From NCBI GenBank assembly GCA_019914995.1, contig CM034144.1:196001-260000 (forward strand): DNA of 64,000 nt, in the 5' to 3' direction. Within the stretch, counting starts at the first letter, position 1. The number at the start of each line of letters is the position of its first letter. A program made the translations under genes and the position numbers. The notes beneath the pieces are model-generated. The model was not told the origin of the DNA and made no database searches. It was given only the letters and a program-made list of their open reading frames with translations. This DNA comes from Acanthochlamys bracteata. Its lineage: Eukaryota; Streptophyta; Magnoliopsida; Pandanales; Velloziaceae. This document shows, one piece after another, positions 25,583-37,013 of this stretch.

Positions 25583-27049
25583 CGTTGAACAATAATAGCC
25601 GTCCGATTAATGCCTAAGATATCTCAGCCCTCCGATTAACTCCCCGCCGCAACCCTGCTGTCGTTGCAGAGGAGAACGAAGAAAAAAGCGCAAGAATTTT
25701 TTATTTTTATTTGTAATTTTATTAATTTATTTATTCGAAGGAGAGACATTAGAAAGCGGTGACAGTCAGTTTTGCAGAATAAGGTAAGTAAAGATGATTT
25801 GGCATATATGGGTTAAGAGTTTTCCTATGTTTTGTTTTAGCAGTTAAGACCCTCGTAAAGTACCTTTAATTCAACACAATGTTGAAAACCACTGTTGTAA
25901 ATGGAATTGGAGGATTACAAAAATAAATAACCTTTATTTGTGGCCTTTACAAGCAATTAACCTACCATCTTCTTCTTCCCTACCGCTTCAGTTCAATCTA
26001 ATTAGTTCAAAATTAATTATTTTTCTTCCTTCCCAATTTTCTTTGACCAATGTGAATTCTGAATTTTCCATAATTTCTCGACAACTTTTTGTTCTTAGAA
26101 TTCGAAATGGTCGCTAGTCAATCACTGCACCGACATCTCCAGATCCGTATTCGTCTGAGGAGGTGAAAATTTTCTTATCAAGTGATTGAATTTCTTATTT
26201 TTCGTTCATTTGGGGATTTTTTTTCGTTTTGTGCTTGAAGGTTTCGCACATTGCTAGTTGATTGGAGATTGTCTCCGTTTGGGTTTCGAAAAGTTTTGAT
26301 TGCTGTTGAACGCGGGATCTGGTTTTGAGAGAGCGAGCTTGAATTTTCAAAGTGTTTCTAATATATTCTGTTAGACCATGTTTGCATACTCTAATTTAAG
26401 GTGTTTCCTCGTGCTTAGATAAAAATTGGTATAGCTCTCCACATTGGTGAAAATTTTGATTGCTGTTGAATGTATGGAATCTAATTTATGAATATAGACA
26501 GCGAGCTTGGATGTTGATAGTGTTTTCTATGCTGTTAGACTAATTGAATTAGGTAGCCCTGTTTTTTTTTCTTTTGGAATTAGATTGATTGAAATTAGCA
26601 CTTGGTAGATCTACGGAGGAATTTGTTTGTAAAACCTTTAATTAAGTATCTATCTAAAAGACGTATCAGGCCAACTTTTACATGAAGTGTTTGCTCTTCA
26701 TGAAGGTATTGAATATTCTACTGGAGTGGCTAGATTATAAGATAAAAATTTTGGTTGTTGTTTTGTTAATTTGCTGATGGGGATTAGATGTCTAATGAGA
26801 ATCCTGGAAGAAGTGTCTGATAGACTTCTTTTTCTAATGAATATACTTGCTTCTAAGCCAACACTGGAGTAAATATCTAGTATTAATAGTAGTGAATATG
26901 GATTGGCTTCTAAACGTAATTTCTTTTGGTTCAGTTTGGTTAATCACAGTTGTATCTGGCTGTCTTGCAGGAATTTTAATTTATGTTAAATGGATAGAAT
27001 AATGGGCTGCTTTGGTTATACTTGGATATGATCGGATGCTTTCTTTGCA
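25583..27049 (+). promoter_or_regulatory. divergent DPH3/RING-CH promoter region and leader of the RING-CH gene with uORFs
   Basis: About 25583-25980 lies between two divergent genes and may serve both. The RING-CH leader appears to have an exon ending at 26162 (donor GTGAAA at 26163) and a second segment from 26971 after a tgtcttgcag acceptor. Upstream ATGs are numerous: one at 26107 in the first leader exon, and 26983-26997, 26990-27031 and 27028-27072 in the second. The last one overlaps the main start at 27050 in another frame. These would be expected to lower translation of the main ORF; that is inference. Confidence 0.5.
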
Positions 27050-29116
27050 ATGCAATTGGTTCCTATCCATAGTCAAGAGGGTGATACCTCAGAAACAGAG
27101 CCCATTCTATGTCTAGAAACCACTTCTGATAGTCGTCAGGATTCCCCACCAACATGTGAAATCAGTCTGGCTGTCATTGGGGAGGATCTCGAAAGTGGCG
27201 TTGATGATGATGATGAGTGTAGCCATCTGGTCATGAACCGACCTCAATGCAGGATATGTCTTGATACTGAAGGTTTGTGCTTTTAACTATCCCTTATGCC
27301 ACCCCCCCCCTCTCAAGAAGCCAAAAGAAAGTTTGGGGTTTTCGTATGACTTTATTCAATAAACTGTTAAATGGACCTAAGTTCATAGTCACAACATGTG
27401 AGTTTTACATGACCACTTCTTAATAGGAAAAAAAAAAAAAAACAAAATATGTCTTCTACTCATGATTGCAGTAGTAGCATTACTAACATAAGTTAGTATA
27501 TGTTTAATTGAGGTCTATATATACTCATCATGCTTTCCCATCTCCAGCATAGCTCCTCTGCGTGTTCGTGATACTATGAAATCTGCTAGCTTTCTCTATA
27601 AAATACTCAACAGGTATCGATCTCGATTAAAACCCTTCAGTATAATCTCCTCTTCTGCTTTGCTTACTGGATTCTCCGTACATGTCATATTCTGCATGCT
27701 TATAGGCGAATTTATGTTATAGGTGCAACAAAAGTACGATGCAGCTTCTATACACTTAAACGAACAGAGTAGATAGGTAATTGTTTCTTTCATTCTTACA
27801 ATACACAAATCTCGTAATCTGTACCTCTTCTCTTTGAATAATATCCTATTTATTTTTGTTTTTGACCAACAATAAACGTACGTTAACATCAAGAGGGCCT
27901 TTGTCCTTTATATGTTTTTGTGAACGACTACTTCACACCTCCCTCTTTTAGCAACTTGTAAAGGGTTCTTAACAATAGAATTGCCTCTTTCTGCCTTCCT
28001 CCATCTCACTTATCTTCATCCTCCTTTAGCTGCACATATCTCAACAGCTGTACTCTCTGTTTCCATTTTAAAGTGATTGAAATAGTGAAAAAGATAATGA
28101 TTATTGTATATCACAATGTAAGATACATGTATATATAAATTGGCGTAACCTACTAATAGAATTAGTGTACTAACAAACAACCTCTAAGGGGATAACCTCT
28201 TAAGACTGCATACTACAGTAACACCCTTCCCCAAACTTAGCTTGGGTTGTACATCAAATATTGCTCAATAAAATTTTTGTCTAGAATGGTATTTGATTTG
28301 GTAAAAATATTAATGAACTGTATAATGGTGTTTTATAAGGAAGCGACAAAGAATTAGGAAGAAAGTGGTGCTGAACAAAATGACAATCAATCTCACTATG
28401 CTTTTGTTCGCTCATGAAAGACATGATTGTTGTAAATGTGAAAATAACTTTTTACTGTAATGATAAAAGAGGAAAAGAAGTGGAGATACAATCTCCAAGA
28501 TCAATAATGATTAAGCCAAACAAAATCTCTGCATTAGCTTATGTTGTTCGGACTCACCATTTTTAGGCTTGTACTCATGCTGACACGACATGACAACAAA
28601 CACGATCCGCGATGTGTGTCTGACACTGATTATATATATATATATATATATGGGGAGGGATAGGGGCACTCCCTCCCGGTTTATGTTCGGGGTGACCTTT
28701 AAATCCAATCTCCACCGTTCGATATGAACAACTATGAGTTAGAAACATATCCATAAAATTTCAGCTCAATCGGACTACGAGTTCACATCCATCCGGTCAC
28801 TTGATCAAGATGACAGAAAGTAAGAAAACTTAAATATATATTATATTTAAGTTTTCTTACTTTCTGTCATCTTGATCAAGTGACCGGATGGATGTGAACT
28901 CGTAGTCCGATTGAGCTGAAATTTTATGGATATGTTTCTAACTCATAGTTGTTCATATCGAACGGTGGAGATTGGATTTGAAGGTCACCCCGATCATAAA
29001 CCGGATAGGGAGTGCCCGGAAGTGCCTCTAAGGAGGAAGTGTCCCTATCTCTCTGCTATATATATGTATATATGTATATATATGTATATATATGTATATA
29101 TATGTATATATGTATA

Positions 29117-29155
<39 letters not shown>

Positions 29156-32100
29156 GTAGAATGTGATCGGAGGGTGAAGAGGTGACAAGTAGTCTTGAGG
29201 GCTTGAAAACATCCATGGGTGGAGTAGACTCAGATCAATTTATATGCGTATGTGAACTAAGTGCATGAGGACTGAACTCAAGGCATATGTGATACACCAA
29301 AATAATTCTCAGGCAGAGAGATTTCTTTAGTGAGGCCTTTAAAGTGTGCACATGTTTGCATGATAAGTATATTGGAAACCAAGCATTGTAAGACTAACCT
29401 TCAAAGTGAACTTGCATCTACTAATCTACACGTGGGACTAAACTCAAGTGGAAGTTGGCTACACTAAATTTATTATTGGTCTGAGCAATTACCAAGTTCA
29501 GCAGGCCTATTGTGTATGTAAACTGAACTCAGTTTCACTTTTGCATCTACTCCTTTTAGAAGTATTCATGCATGTGGCGCCTTGATGACCAAGCTCAATC
29601 ACTGAAAACCGAACTCAATTGAGCTCCAAGGCTAAACTCATTGGCTTGCATGGCAGTATAAATCTGAATTTGACTATAGAGGAAGTTTGGCTCACGCATA
29701 TCATATATTTGAAGACCACCAAGCTCGTCTGAGTACATTATTGATCCCTGTCCATTGATCTCAACAAGTACAAGCATATGGTATTGTACTAAACAAAGTT
29801 ACACTAATATTGGTTTTGTTTGGAAGAAAGACAGCACCACAAACTAGTATGAAACTGTAGATCAGGCGCCAATTTCTATGAAACGAACTAAGTCAATTCA
29901 GTCAACCAAGTTTTGCTTGCGTGGTCAATGAAACGTGTTGTTGCTACACGGAATAGGAAGATATTCCAATCATGAATACAGCAACATAGGGCAACTTCAG
30001 ATATACATATATGTATAGATTGAGTATACTAAATATGTACAAATTCTTTTTCTAGCTAACAAGAGCTCTAAAATTCCTCTTGCACTTGTACGACAAAACT
30101 AACTGCTAAAGAGATGAGAGAATCCTTTATTTGTATTCTAACATTCATCACTACTTTCTTTATGAGCTTACAATCATTCTGAAGCATAAGTAAAATTCAC
30201 ACATCATCTGCCCCTTTCCATGTTGTTTCATGTTATGATGTCTTTCAGTGCTTTTTTAAGTACTTCCTCATTTTGCCTCCTGTTTCCTCCTGTTGTTCAA
30301 TACAACTTCCAAAAGTTGCCTTTATCTTCCACTCCCAAACAGGGGCCCTCACCAATAAGGCAGCAAAATCTAATGGCCTCACCAACAGGGCAGAAGAGTC
30401 TAATTTATCCATTTAACCTGGTTGCCTTCCTGTTATTGTTTACCTACCTTCAATACCCTAGCAGTCATCAAAATGTGTATCTATTTCCAGGAGAACCCAT
30501 AGTCAGCTGATTATGTTACATGTTTGTGGGTATATATTGAAACCAGTTTGCTTGTATGTAGGTGAGGATATAATTGCTCCATGCCATTGTAAAGGCACAC
30601 AAAAGTATGTGCATCGCTCATGTCTAGATAACTGGAGATCCACAAAGGTATTTTTTGAAGATTTGATTGTTTTTCTTGTATATTTAGCATAGGATGCCCT
30701 ATAATAACGCTTTATCTCAATTGTCCTTACCAAATTTAGAGCTTGTATCAGATACTGTGTATTGTTTTTGCTTTAATAATTTGGTTTCATCTTTGATTGC
30801 GTCTTATAGAAGAAATTGAACAGCCTTTTCTTTCATATTCATGCACATCACAATTCAATACTTGTTAATTGAGACGAAGCTTTTATGTTTAATTTCCTTT
30901 GACAGGAAGGTTTTGCATTTTCTCATTGTACAGAATGTCGAGCTATATTTATTTTACGTGCAAATGTTCCACCAGATCGTTGGTGGTTGAGGCTCAAGTT
31001 TCAGCTTCTTGTAATAAGGGATCACAGTATCATATTTGTCATAGTGCAAGCGGTAAGATAATATGCATTGAGAACCTTTGGCTTTTATCATAAACCATAG
31101 CATCCAAACACTTGAGTTTGGATGTCTCTATTTCTTGTTTTTTTCCTTAGTTGTGGGAGTTTTGAACAGAGGCTTTGCTACAAGTATTTGAAATTGCCTT
31201 TACAAATATCATGGATTCTTAAGAAATGCATTTCTCAGGTCGTGGCTCTTCTAGGTCTGCTTGTTTATCGATTATATGGCGAGGAATTGAGGGAAATGTT
31301 CGGCTATGAGGAGCATCGCTATGGATTCTACTCAGTGGCCAGTATGTACTTACTTTGTGACATTTTAGTTTTAACCGTACAGCAACTTCCTTAATTGAAC
31401 AAGAAAGATAGCTATTTTGCAGTTAACTATCACGTTCGTTCAGTTTTCAATTTTCAAAAACTGTGTTTAACGTCATGCAAAAACCAAGACGTTTTTGCTG
31501 CTTAGGAGGTGACCACCTCTTTTCTGCTGCCTTCTTCCTGGGCATGTATAAGACTAGTTTGATTAATCTAAAACCAATGAATTCGCCATTAGCGCATTTC
31601 TTGTATCTTGATGGTTGCAAGAGAATTCTCATTAGTTGATTGATAGGAAGAGACCCAATTTCCTGTCAAGTTTTGACTTAACTCTTAGACACTTAATTTT
31701 TTTGGGGAGGCAAGCCCTAGGCAGTCTCTCAAGTCTCAATTCAGCTAGAAAACGAGATTGCCATCTTTCCTGTCTTAATCAACAAGTCTGATTGCACTGT
31801 AGGGGTTGGTCAGTACTACCCTTAAGGACTTAGAGAATGCATGAGTTATATTTGCAGTTGAGTTAAGTTAAAACTGTTATGTAGTTTTTATGACTTCATT
31901 GGCATGATCTTTTATCTTTTTCGCAGTCTTGGTTGTCGTACTTGTGGGCTTGCTTTATGGATTCTTCATTGCCATAATCTGTGGTCAAAGGATAAATGAA
32001 CGCCACTATCATGTTCTTGCAAAGCAAGAATTGACTAAGGTTTGTTATGTGACTGTAGTTCTGTATAGCTAGCTAACTTTGTGGTGAGTCATTGGTAACA

Positions 32101-32602
32101 TCTTTGAACTTAAGAAGTTTTGATCATCCTTGTAAACCTACAACAGTAATACTATGCATTACATCACATCCCACCATGCGTCAGAACTAAAGTAGGCCAG
32201 TTCACACAAAACATATCCTAGTTCAATAACAGCAGTACAAGTGGACATTGTGGGACGAATTCAAATGTGAAGCATTGTTGAACATGCATTGATGCGATAT
32301 AACTCATTCATGAGTTGAAAGGCCTCAATGAGCGCTATGAAATATTACATTGTTTAAAAGTATACAAAGCAAAAAGGTTGCTCTAATTGCTTGTTTCATG
32401 ATATTCATGTTAGGATTAGGTGTTACTAGTAAATGCAAGCGTGAATGCTTTAGACTTTTGGTGCCCCAGGAGTTCATGAAATGTTGCTGCTAACATGTGT
32501 TTATGTCAGGAGTTTGTGGTGGAAGACAGGGAAGGGCGTACAGATATCCCAAACCTTGACCCAAGTCATGTCACAGAGCTGAGAATGATGGGCCTGTATT
32601 GA
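27050..32602 (+). CDS. RING-CH (MARCH-type) membrane E3 ubiquitin ligase-like protein
   Basis: Six coding exons join in phase to 254 residues: 27050-27272, 30562-30647, 30906-31052, 31239-31341, 31927-32039 and 32510-32602. The C4HC3 RING-CH zinc finger is complete, with Cys67 and Cys70 (CRIC), Cys82, Cys84, His92, Cys95, and Cys111 and Cys114 (CTEC). Two hydrophobic segments follow, at about residues 135-160 and 187-208 (VLVVVLVGLLYGFFIAI), so the protein is probably membrane-anchored with the RING in the cytosol. Such proteins ubiquitinate membrane proteins; the substrate is unknown. In-frame sequence upstream of 27050 has a stop, so this ATG is the first in frame. The first coding intron (27273-30561) is about 3.3 kb, far longer than the others, and is filled with transposon debris. 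Confidence 0.93.
28080..28460 (-). mobile_element. degraded 3' end of a Ty1/copia element (RNase H tail, polypurine tract, part of an LTR)
   Basis: On the - strand, about 28460-28350 reads as the RNase H region of copia polyproteins (FHERTK then HSEIDCHFV, separated by a frame break from one extra A). Further on is a purine-rich tract tttggggaaggg ending at 28224, immediately followed by TGTTACTG, the usual position and first bases of a copia LTR (boundary 28223). The LTR continues towards lower coordinates; its far end is not clear. The element is oriented opposite to the host gene, inside its first coding intron. Confidence 0.65.
28652..29057. mobile_element. fold-back element (MITE-like) with about 180-bp inverted arms
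   Basis: Left arm 28660-28838 and right arm 28842-29020 are inverted copies separated by a 3-base loop centred on 28840. The inner 140 bases or so are identical; a few mismatches lie near the outer ends, and the outermost right end has about 20 extra bases. Both sides are flanked by TA microsatellites, which fits insertion at TA but prevents a clean target-site call. No transposase is present. Family is not identified. Confidence 0.8.
29058..29151. repeat. (TATATG)n / (TA)n microsatellite
   Basis: A run of alternating TATATG and TATATATG units passes into a pure TA run. A shorter TA run sits at about 28631-28651 on the other side of the fold-back element. The short ORFs over it (poly Tyr-Ile) are artefacts. 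Confidence 0.95.
29160..30200. other. intronic sequence of unknown origin in the RING-CH gene
   Basis: Not AT-rich like ordinary introns here. The word ctgaactcaa and variants (actaaactcaa, accgaactcaa, actgaactcag) recur at about 29272, 29431, 29524 and 29608. A 60-codon ORF on - at 29595-29777 matches nothing I know. It may be remnant transposon sequence. Confidence 0.3.
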
Positions 32603-33179
32603 TGCTTTCTATTAGATGCCATTAACACGTAGGAAACCGCAGTGATGAATTATAATATTTAGGCATGCTTTCCCCAGATTTGTCAGTTTCACTATGATAA
32701 TGAGATGTGCTCTGCATTCAGCTGGAAGAGCTACAACTTATGCCAACTTTGCACTCTCAGACAGTTCGTCTTGCAACAGTAAGAATTTAGTGTAGTACAC
32801 GGAGCATTATTCTTTTTCTGTACTTTAGCATCTCTGACTTCAAACGATTTTGTATTTGATCAACTATTACAAGTATACTACTCCCAATAAGGTACGGTGC
32901 CTCTGGAATAGATGTTCTATTTTATGGTTGTAGTTCACTATTGTAATTACAGTAGTGCATCCGGAGTGTTGTCGGACAGAGTGCTGTTGTACCTCAGTAT
33001 AAGGGGAACCACCCTGATGTATTTCAATTCAGTAATATAACCTTTGTTGTGATAGGGCGTTCGAGCTTGTTGAGTATTTTTGTTTAAAACGCAGAAGTAA
33101 GTCTGCTTCTTCCTGTTGTGTTACATCTGTATACCATCATCTATACCTGCAAATAATAGTTGAAATATAGACATTACAG
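32603..33179 (+). other. 3' UTR of the RING-CH gene
   Basis: Sequence of ordinary composition after the stop codon; no other gene is visible. A poly(A) site near 33040 is plausible but not proven. Confidence 0.45.
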
Positions 33180-34600
33180 GTGAGAGCTATAATATAGCTC
33201 ATGGGTTATATAACTCGTTAGAGAATCAATGGGTTATATAATTCATGAAAATATACATATACTATAGATCATGATCTATAGGAGGACGTCCAACGAGAGT
33301 GCTTAAAATAATTCACGAAAAATTGCATGTATTATATAGCTCGTGAGTTGTATGTAGTTCATGAGTTAGAATTTTTATAGTATAAGCTGTGGAAGTACAA
33401 GTTATAATTCATGAGGCAAAGTTTTTTTAAGTTATTAACTCGTGAGCTATATATAATTCATAGGAAAATTCAAGTATGATAGATAGTTCATGGGGTATAA
33501 CTCATGAACTATGTATATGGCTCGGAAGCTAAAAACTTTCGTGCTCTAAGCTGTAACTCATGTGCTATAAGCCTATAACTCGCGACGGATAGTTTCTTAC
33601 GATCCCTGAGTATAGCTCATGGACTACACACGAGAAAATTCATCTAACATTGCTTCTGGGCAATAGTCCATGAGTTCTAACTTGTAGGTTAGAATTTCTG
33701 TGATAAAAGCTATGAAGTATATAACTCATAGCCTATACCTAACGAGGCGGTCTTCAGGTTGTCAGTTATAACCCATTAGAAAGTTTATTTATTATAGTGT
33801 TTATAATATAAATTTTTTCTAAAATAAAAAAATATTTTTAAATAAATAATATTAAAATTTTACGATATAAAATTTTTAAAATTTTAAATAAATTTTATAA
33901 AAAAATTTATTTAAAAAATTTGAAATGAAATGAAATATTTAAAACGCTGCCAAACGCAACGCCGAACGCTCAGCGGGCATTAATTCGTGAACTATAACGC
34001 ATAAGTTGAATTTTGTGACGTAAGCTTTGAAGAATAATATAGACGACAACCTCACGAGGTGCTACATTAGGTATACTGTATATAATGCATTAGAAAATTC
34101 CTATTATAATAGCTTGCGGCCTAAATTCATGAGGCATAACTTATGAGTCACAATGTTTGTAATATTAGTTGTGAAGTATAAATCATATGCTATAACTCAC
34201 AAGGCACCGTCTTTAGGCTGTGATTCGAGAGTTCATAAGTTGAGGTAAATTTGTTGTTGATATAAGCTGTGAAATGTAACTCAAAACTATAAATCATTAC
34301 TTAATTTTTCAAAAGCTGCAGTCTTTAAGTTCTGATTCATGAGTTATATAGCTCATCAGCTATATAATACATAAGTCCAAGTTTATAACTCAACGCTTTA
34401 ATTTTTGCGAGGTGCCATCTTAGATTATGAGCTATAAGTAATAAGAAGACCTATCTATTAAATATAGCTTACAATTTATTGTATTACAACCCATAAGTAA
34501 TAAATGGTTCATGAGATGACCCATAACTCATATACAATGACCCGTTGCTTCTTAAGGCTATGATCCATTGCCATTGACATGAGGTACAATTTTTGGTCAC
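33180..34600. repeat. low-complexity tract of degenerate 'ataactcatgagctat' words
   Basis: For about 1.4 kb the sequence keeps returning to short variants of tataactcatgag, gagctatataac and their reverse complements, in irregular spacing and both orientations. It lacks a fixed period, so it is not a classical satellite. It is interrupted at about 33785-33990 by an AT-rich block ending in cgctgccaaacgcaacgccg, which belongs to the dispersed AT-rich family. No coding potential. Confidence 0.6.
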
Positions 34601-35241
34601 CAGTTCACAAACTGTGCATCTCATATATTCCTATGAGAAGGGTTTATGAACTATAGCTCCGTGTGTGACAACTTTTGGCCTGAACCATGATGGCGACAAA
34701 TACATCTGTTGGCTCCTCGATCCATGATCCAAACCTACTATGTTTAATCCCCTTCATCGTGGCCAACAATCTACACACCTGTACAAATACTAAGCCCGAC
34801 TCTTCGAACAACAGCCTTGCTAACATTGGTGTTGATCAATCTTAGTCATATATAGCACAGGAGCTACTCATACAAAGCCTTGCTGCAGGGTATGCAATCC
34901 CACCAGTATCAATTTTAACTCAACCAACAAGGGACCTAACAATAAAGATTTCCCCACTTGGTTACAGTGCACCTGACTATTGAAGACACCATATAATTCG
35001 ATGAAGATGATAACAATATAGTTATAACAGCCATCCCTCACCTCACACTGGTACAAAATAAGATGGAATGGCTTCCAGAAAGTTGTACATGATTTCTACA
35101 CATTCCGTCATGGACTTTCCAGTCAAGGGACATCATTTGCTAAGCCTATCATATGCACAAGCCTGCACGAAAAAATGCAAGTCAACCAACACTTCGCTTT
35201 CCACAGTATACAAGTAAAGAAGTTGAACTACCCGCAGTCAG
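34601..35241 (-). other. 3' flank of the uncharacterised mitochondrial-type gene
   Basis: Two 60- and 62-codon ORFs on - have no recognisable similarity. Probably 3' UTR and spacer. Confidence 0.35.
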
Positions 35242-37013
35242 TCAAGAGTCTTCATCATCTGACTCTGTTGCTGTTGTTTTCCTTCGACCATTCTTGACAG
35301 AGTGAGGGGAGGCACCTGCAGCCAACCAATATGAGTGAATAATCTCCAATTTAAAATATGGACAGCTAAAAAAATAAGCAGGCAGGTAGTCTTTGCGTAC
35401 TTTAGAATGGATGTATATTGTTTTTGACTACATATGCATAACTTGATCTCAAAAGTATTATAATATCAAGTTAATGCCACTAGAAGCTAAGCCTCTCTTA
35501 ATGACTGTTTAATAGCACAATGAAACAACATCTTGTAATGATTGTTACACACCCAGCAACTACAACTTCATTCAAATTGCAAGTAAATTCCCATAGATGC
35601 AGGTAGTTCTAGGCATCAAACACTCCAGCATTGACAGCTATACTGCAGAACCAAAATAAGTAGACACAAGAAAATGCAATTCCGTTGTCACTTGTGAAGA
35701 TAGTTGTATTAAAATATTTCAATTGAGGATCAGTTTTACCTATTCTGCCAGTATATGTCCATTGACTAGGTCATAGTACTTTTTTTTAAAAGACATATTA
35801 ACCTATATTTGAATGTATATATTTTGTAATTCTAACATTCATCGTTCCAGACCAATTACGCACTTCTCTCCATTTCATGAAAGATGGGTATTGTCACAGC
35901 ATTGTTGCTTGACAGCAGCATAAGGAAGGTTTATCATTTTCGACAACATTTCTAGCAAGACACCACCATCCTTATCAACCTTGAAATGGGAACTTAAATT
36001 AGACCATAAAGCTAATGCAGTTAGGGAAAGCTATGATATTGGATTTTCCCTAGTAAACAACCTACAAATAAATCTATTTGATTTTGTGTAAATAAAAGAT
36101 AGCAAACTGACTAGGAAAGAAGACAAATAACCTCTCTAGAAGATATGTGCTAGCTTACCTTCAAGGAAGTATGTCCTAGATGGCCACCCATGGGCAGTAG
36201 TGAGTGACATTGCCTCATCCTGTGTTAATGGGTTTGCAAGCTTTCCAACAAGCTCAACAAGTCCAAGGGCGGCTCCACGGGGTGGAACCCAGTAAGATGA
36301 TCCAGGAACAAATGGTAACCAATCAGGAGCAGCCAGTCGGACAATTACACTGTGGATCACATCCTCAAGCCGCCGGGTTCCTAGGCGAAGCTGTTCAATA
36401 AAAAGAATTAGCAAAAGAATGTCAAGTTCGCCATTGAGTTGAAGTTATTAACAGCAGAGATTTAGCTCCTTTAAAAGAACAACTGAACCATTAGTGTTTA
36501 TATCAGCAGTATTTCATTTTTAATGCCTTCAAATAGATCGCTCTTCCAATAAAAATCAACTGAAGAAGAATCTTTATCGTCTAACAGCTAAACCCAAAAA
36601 AAAGAAAGAACTTCAAAACAATCAGCTAAGTAGAATCATCATAAAATTGGAAAGAAAATTACTAATAAATTTAACCAGAATTCTGCAACCAATGATACAA
36701 TTATTGCAACCAGATTCCGCGATTGCATCAGTTTCCTGACTAGAAATTCATCATACCAAATCACATAAAATCATTGAATTATAAGGAACATATAAACTAC
36801 CTCGCCGGCGCAGGTAACATCAGCTTCAATCTCCACCACCTCCACCTGCGCCGTCGACTTCCTCGCCCGACCAGACCGCCGGCGAACGGCGAGAAATCTA
36901 GGCCGTAGATTCGGTTGCAACAGGAACCATGAAGAAGTAATGGGAGACGGACCGGGAGATAGGGTTAGGGTTTGCGATTCACGGATCCAAGCCCTCGAGA
37001 GGAATCGAGCCAT
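35242..37013 (-). CDS. uncharacterised conserved plant protein, predicted mitochondrial
   Basis: Three - strand exons join in phase to 172 residues: 36801-37013, 36159-36390 and 35242-35315. Residues 1-50 are rich in Arg and Ser with almost no acidic residues (MARFLSRAWIRESQTLTLSP and RPRFLAVRRRSGRARK), a good mitochondrial presequence. The middle, encoded by exon 2, looks like the conserved core: RLGTRRLEDVIHSVIVRLAA, PDWLPFVPGSSYWVPPR, and HGWPSRTYFLEG. The tail is acidic (TESDDEDS). No membrane segment, metal motif or known domain is seen. I do not recognise a function. Splice sites are all GT-AG and phases agree, so the gene model itself is solid. Confidence 0.8.

Noticed and set aside
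29028..29216. ORFs of repeated Tyr-Ile residues
   Set aside because: Produced by the TATATG microsatellite on both strands.
29595..29777. 60-codon - strand ORF in the RING-CH intron
   Set aside because: No similarity to transposon or host proteins that I recognise; intronic and short.
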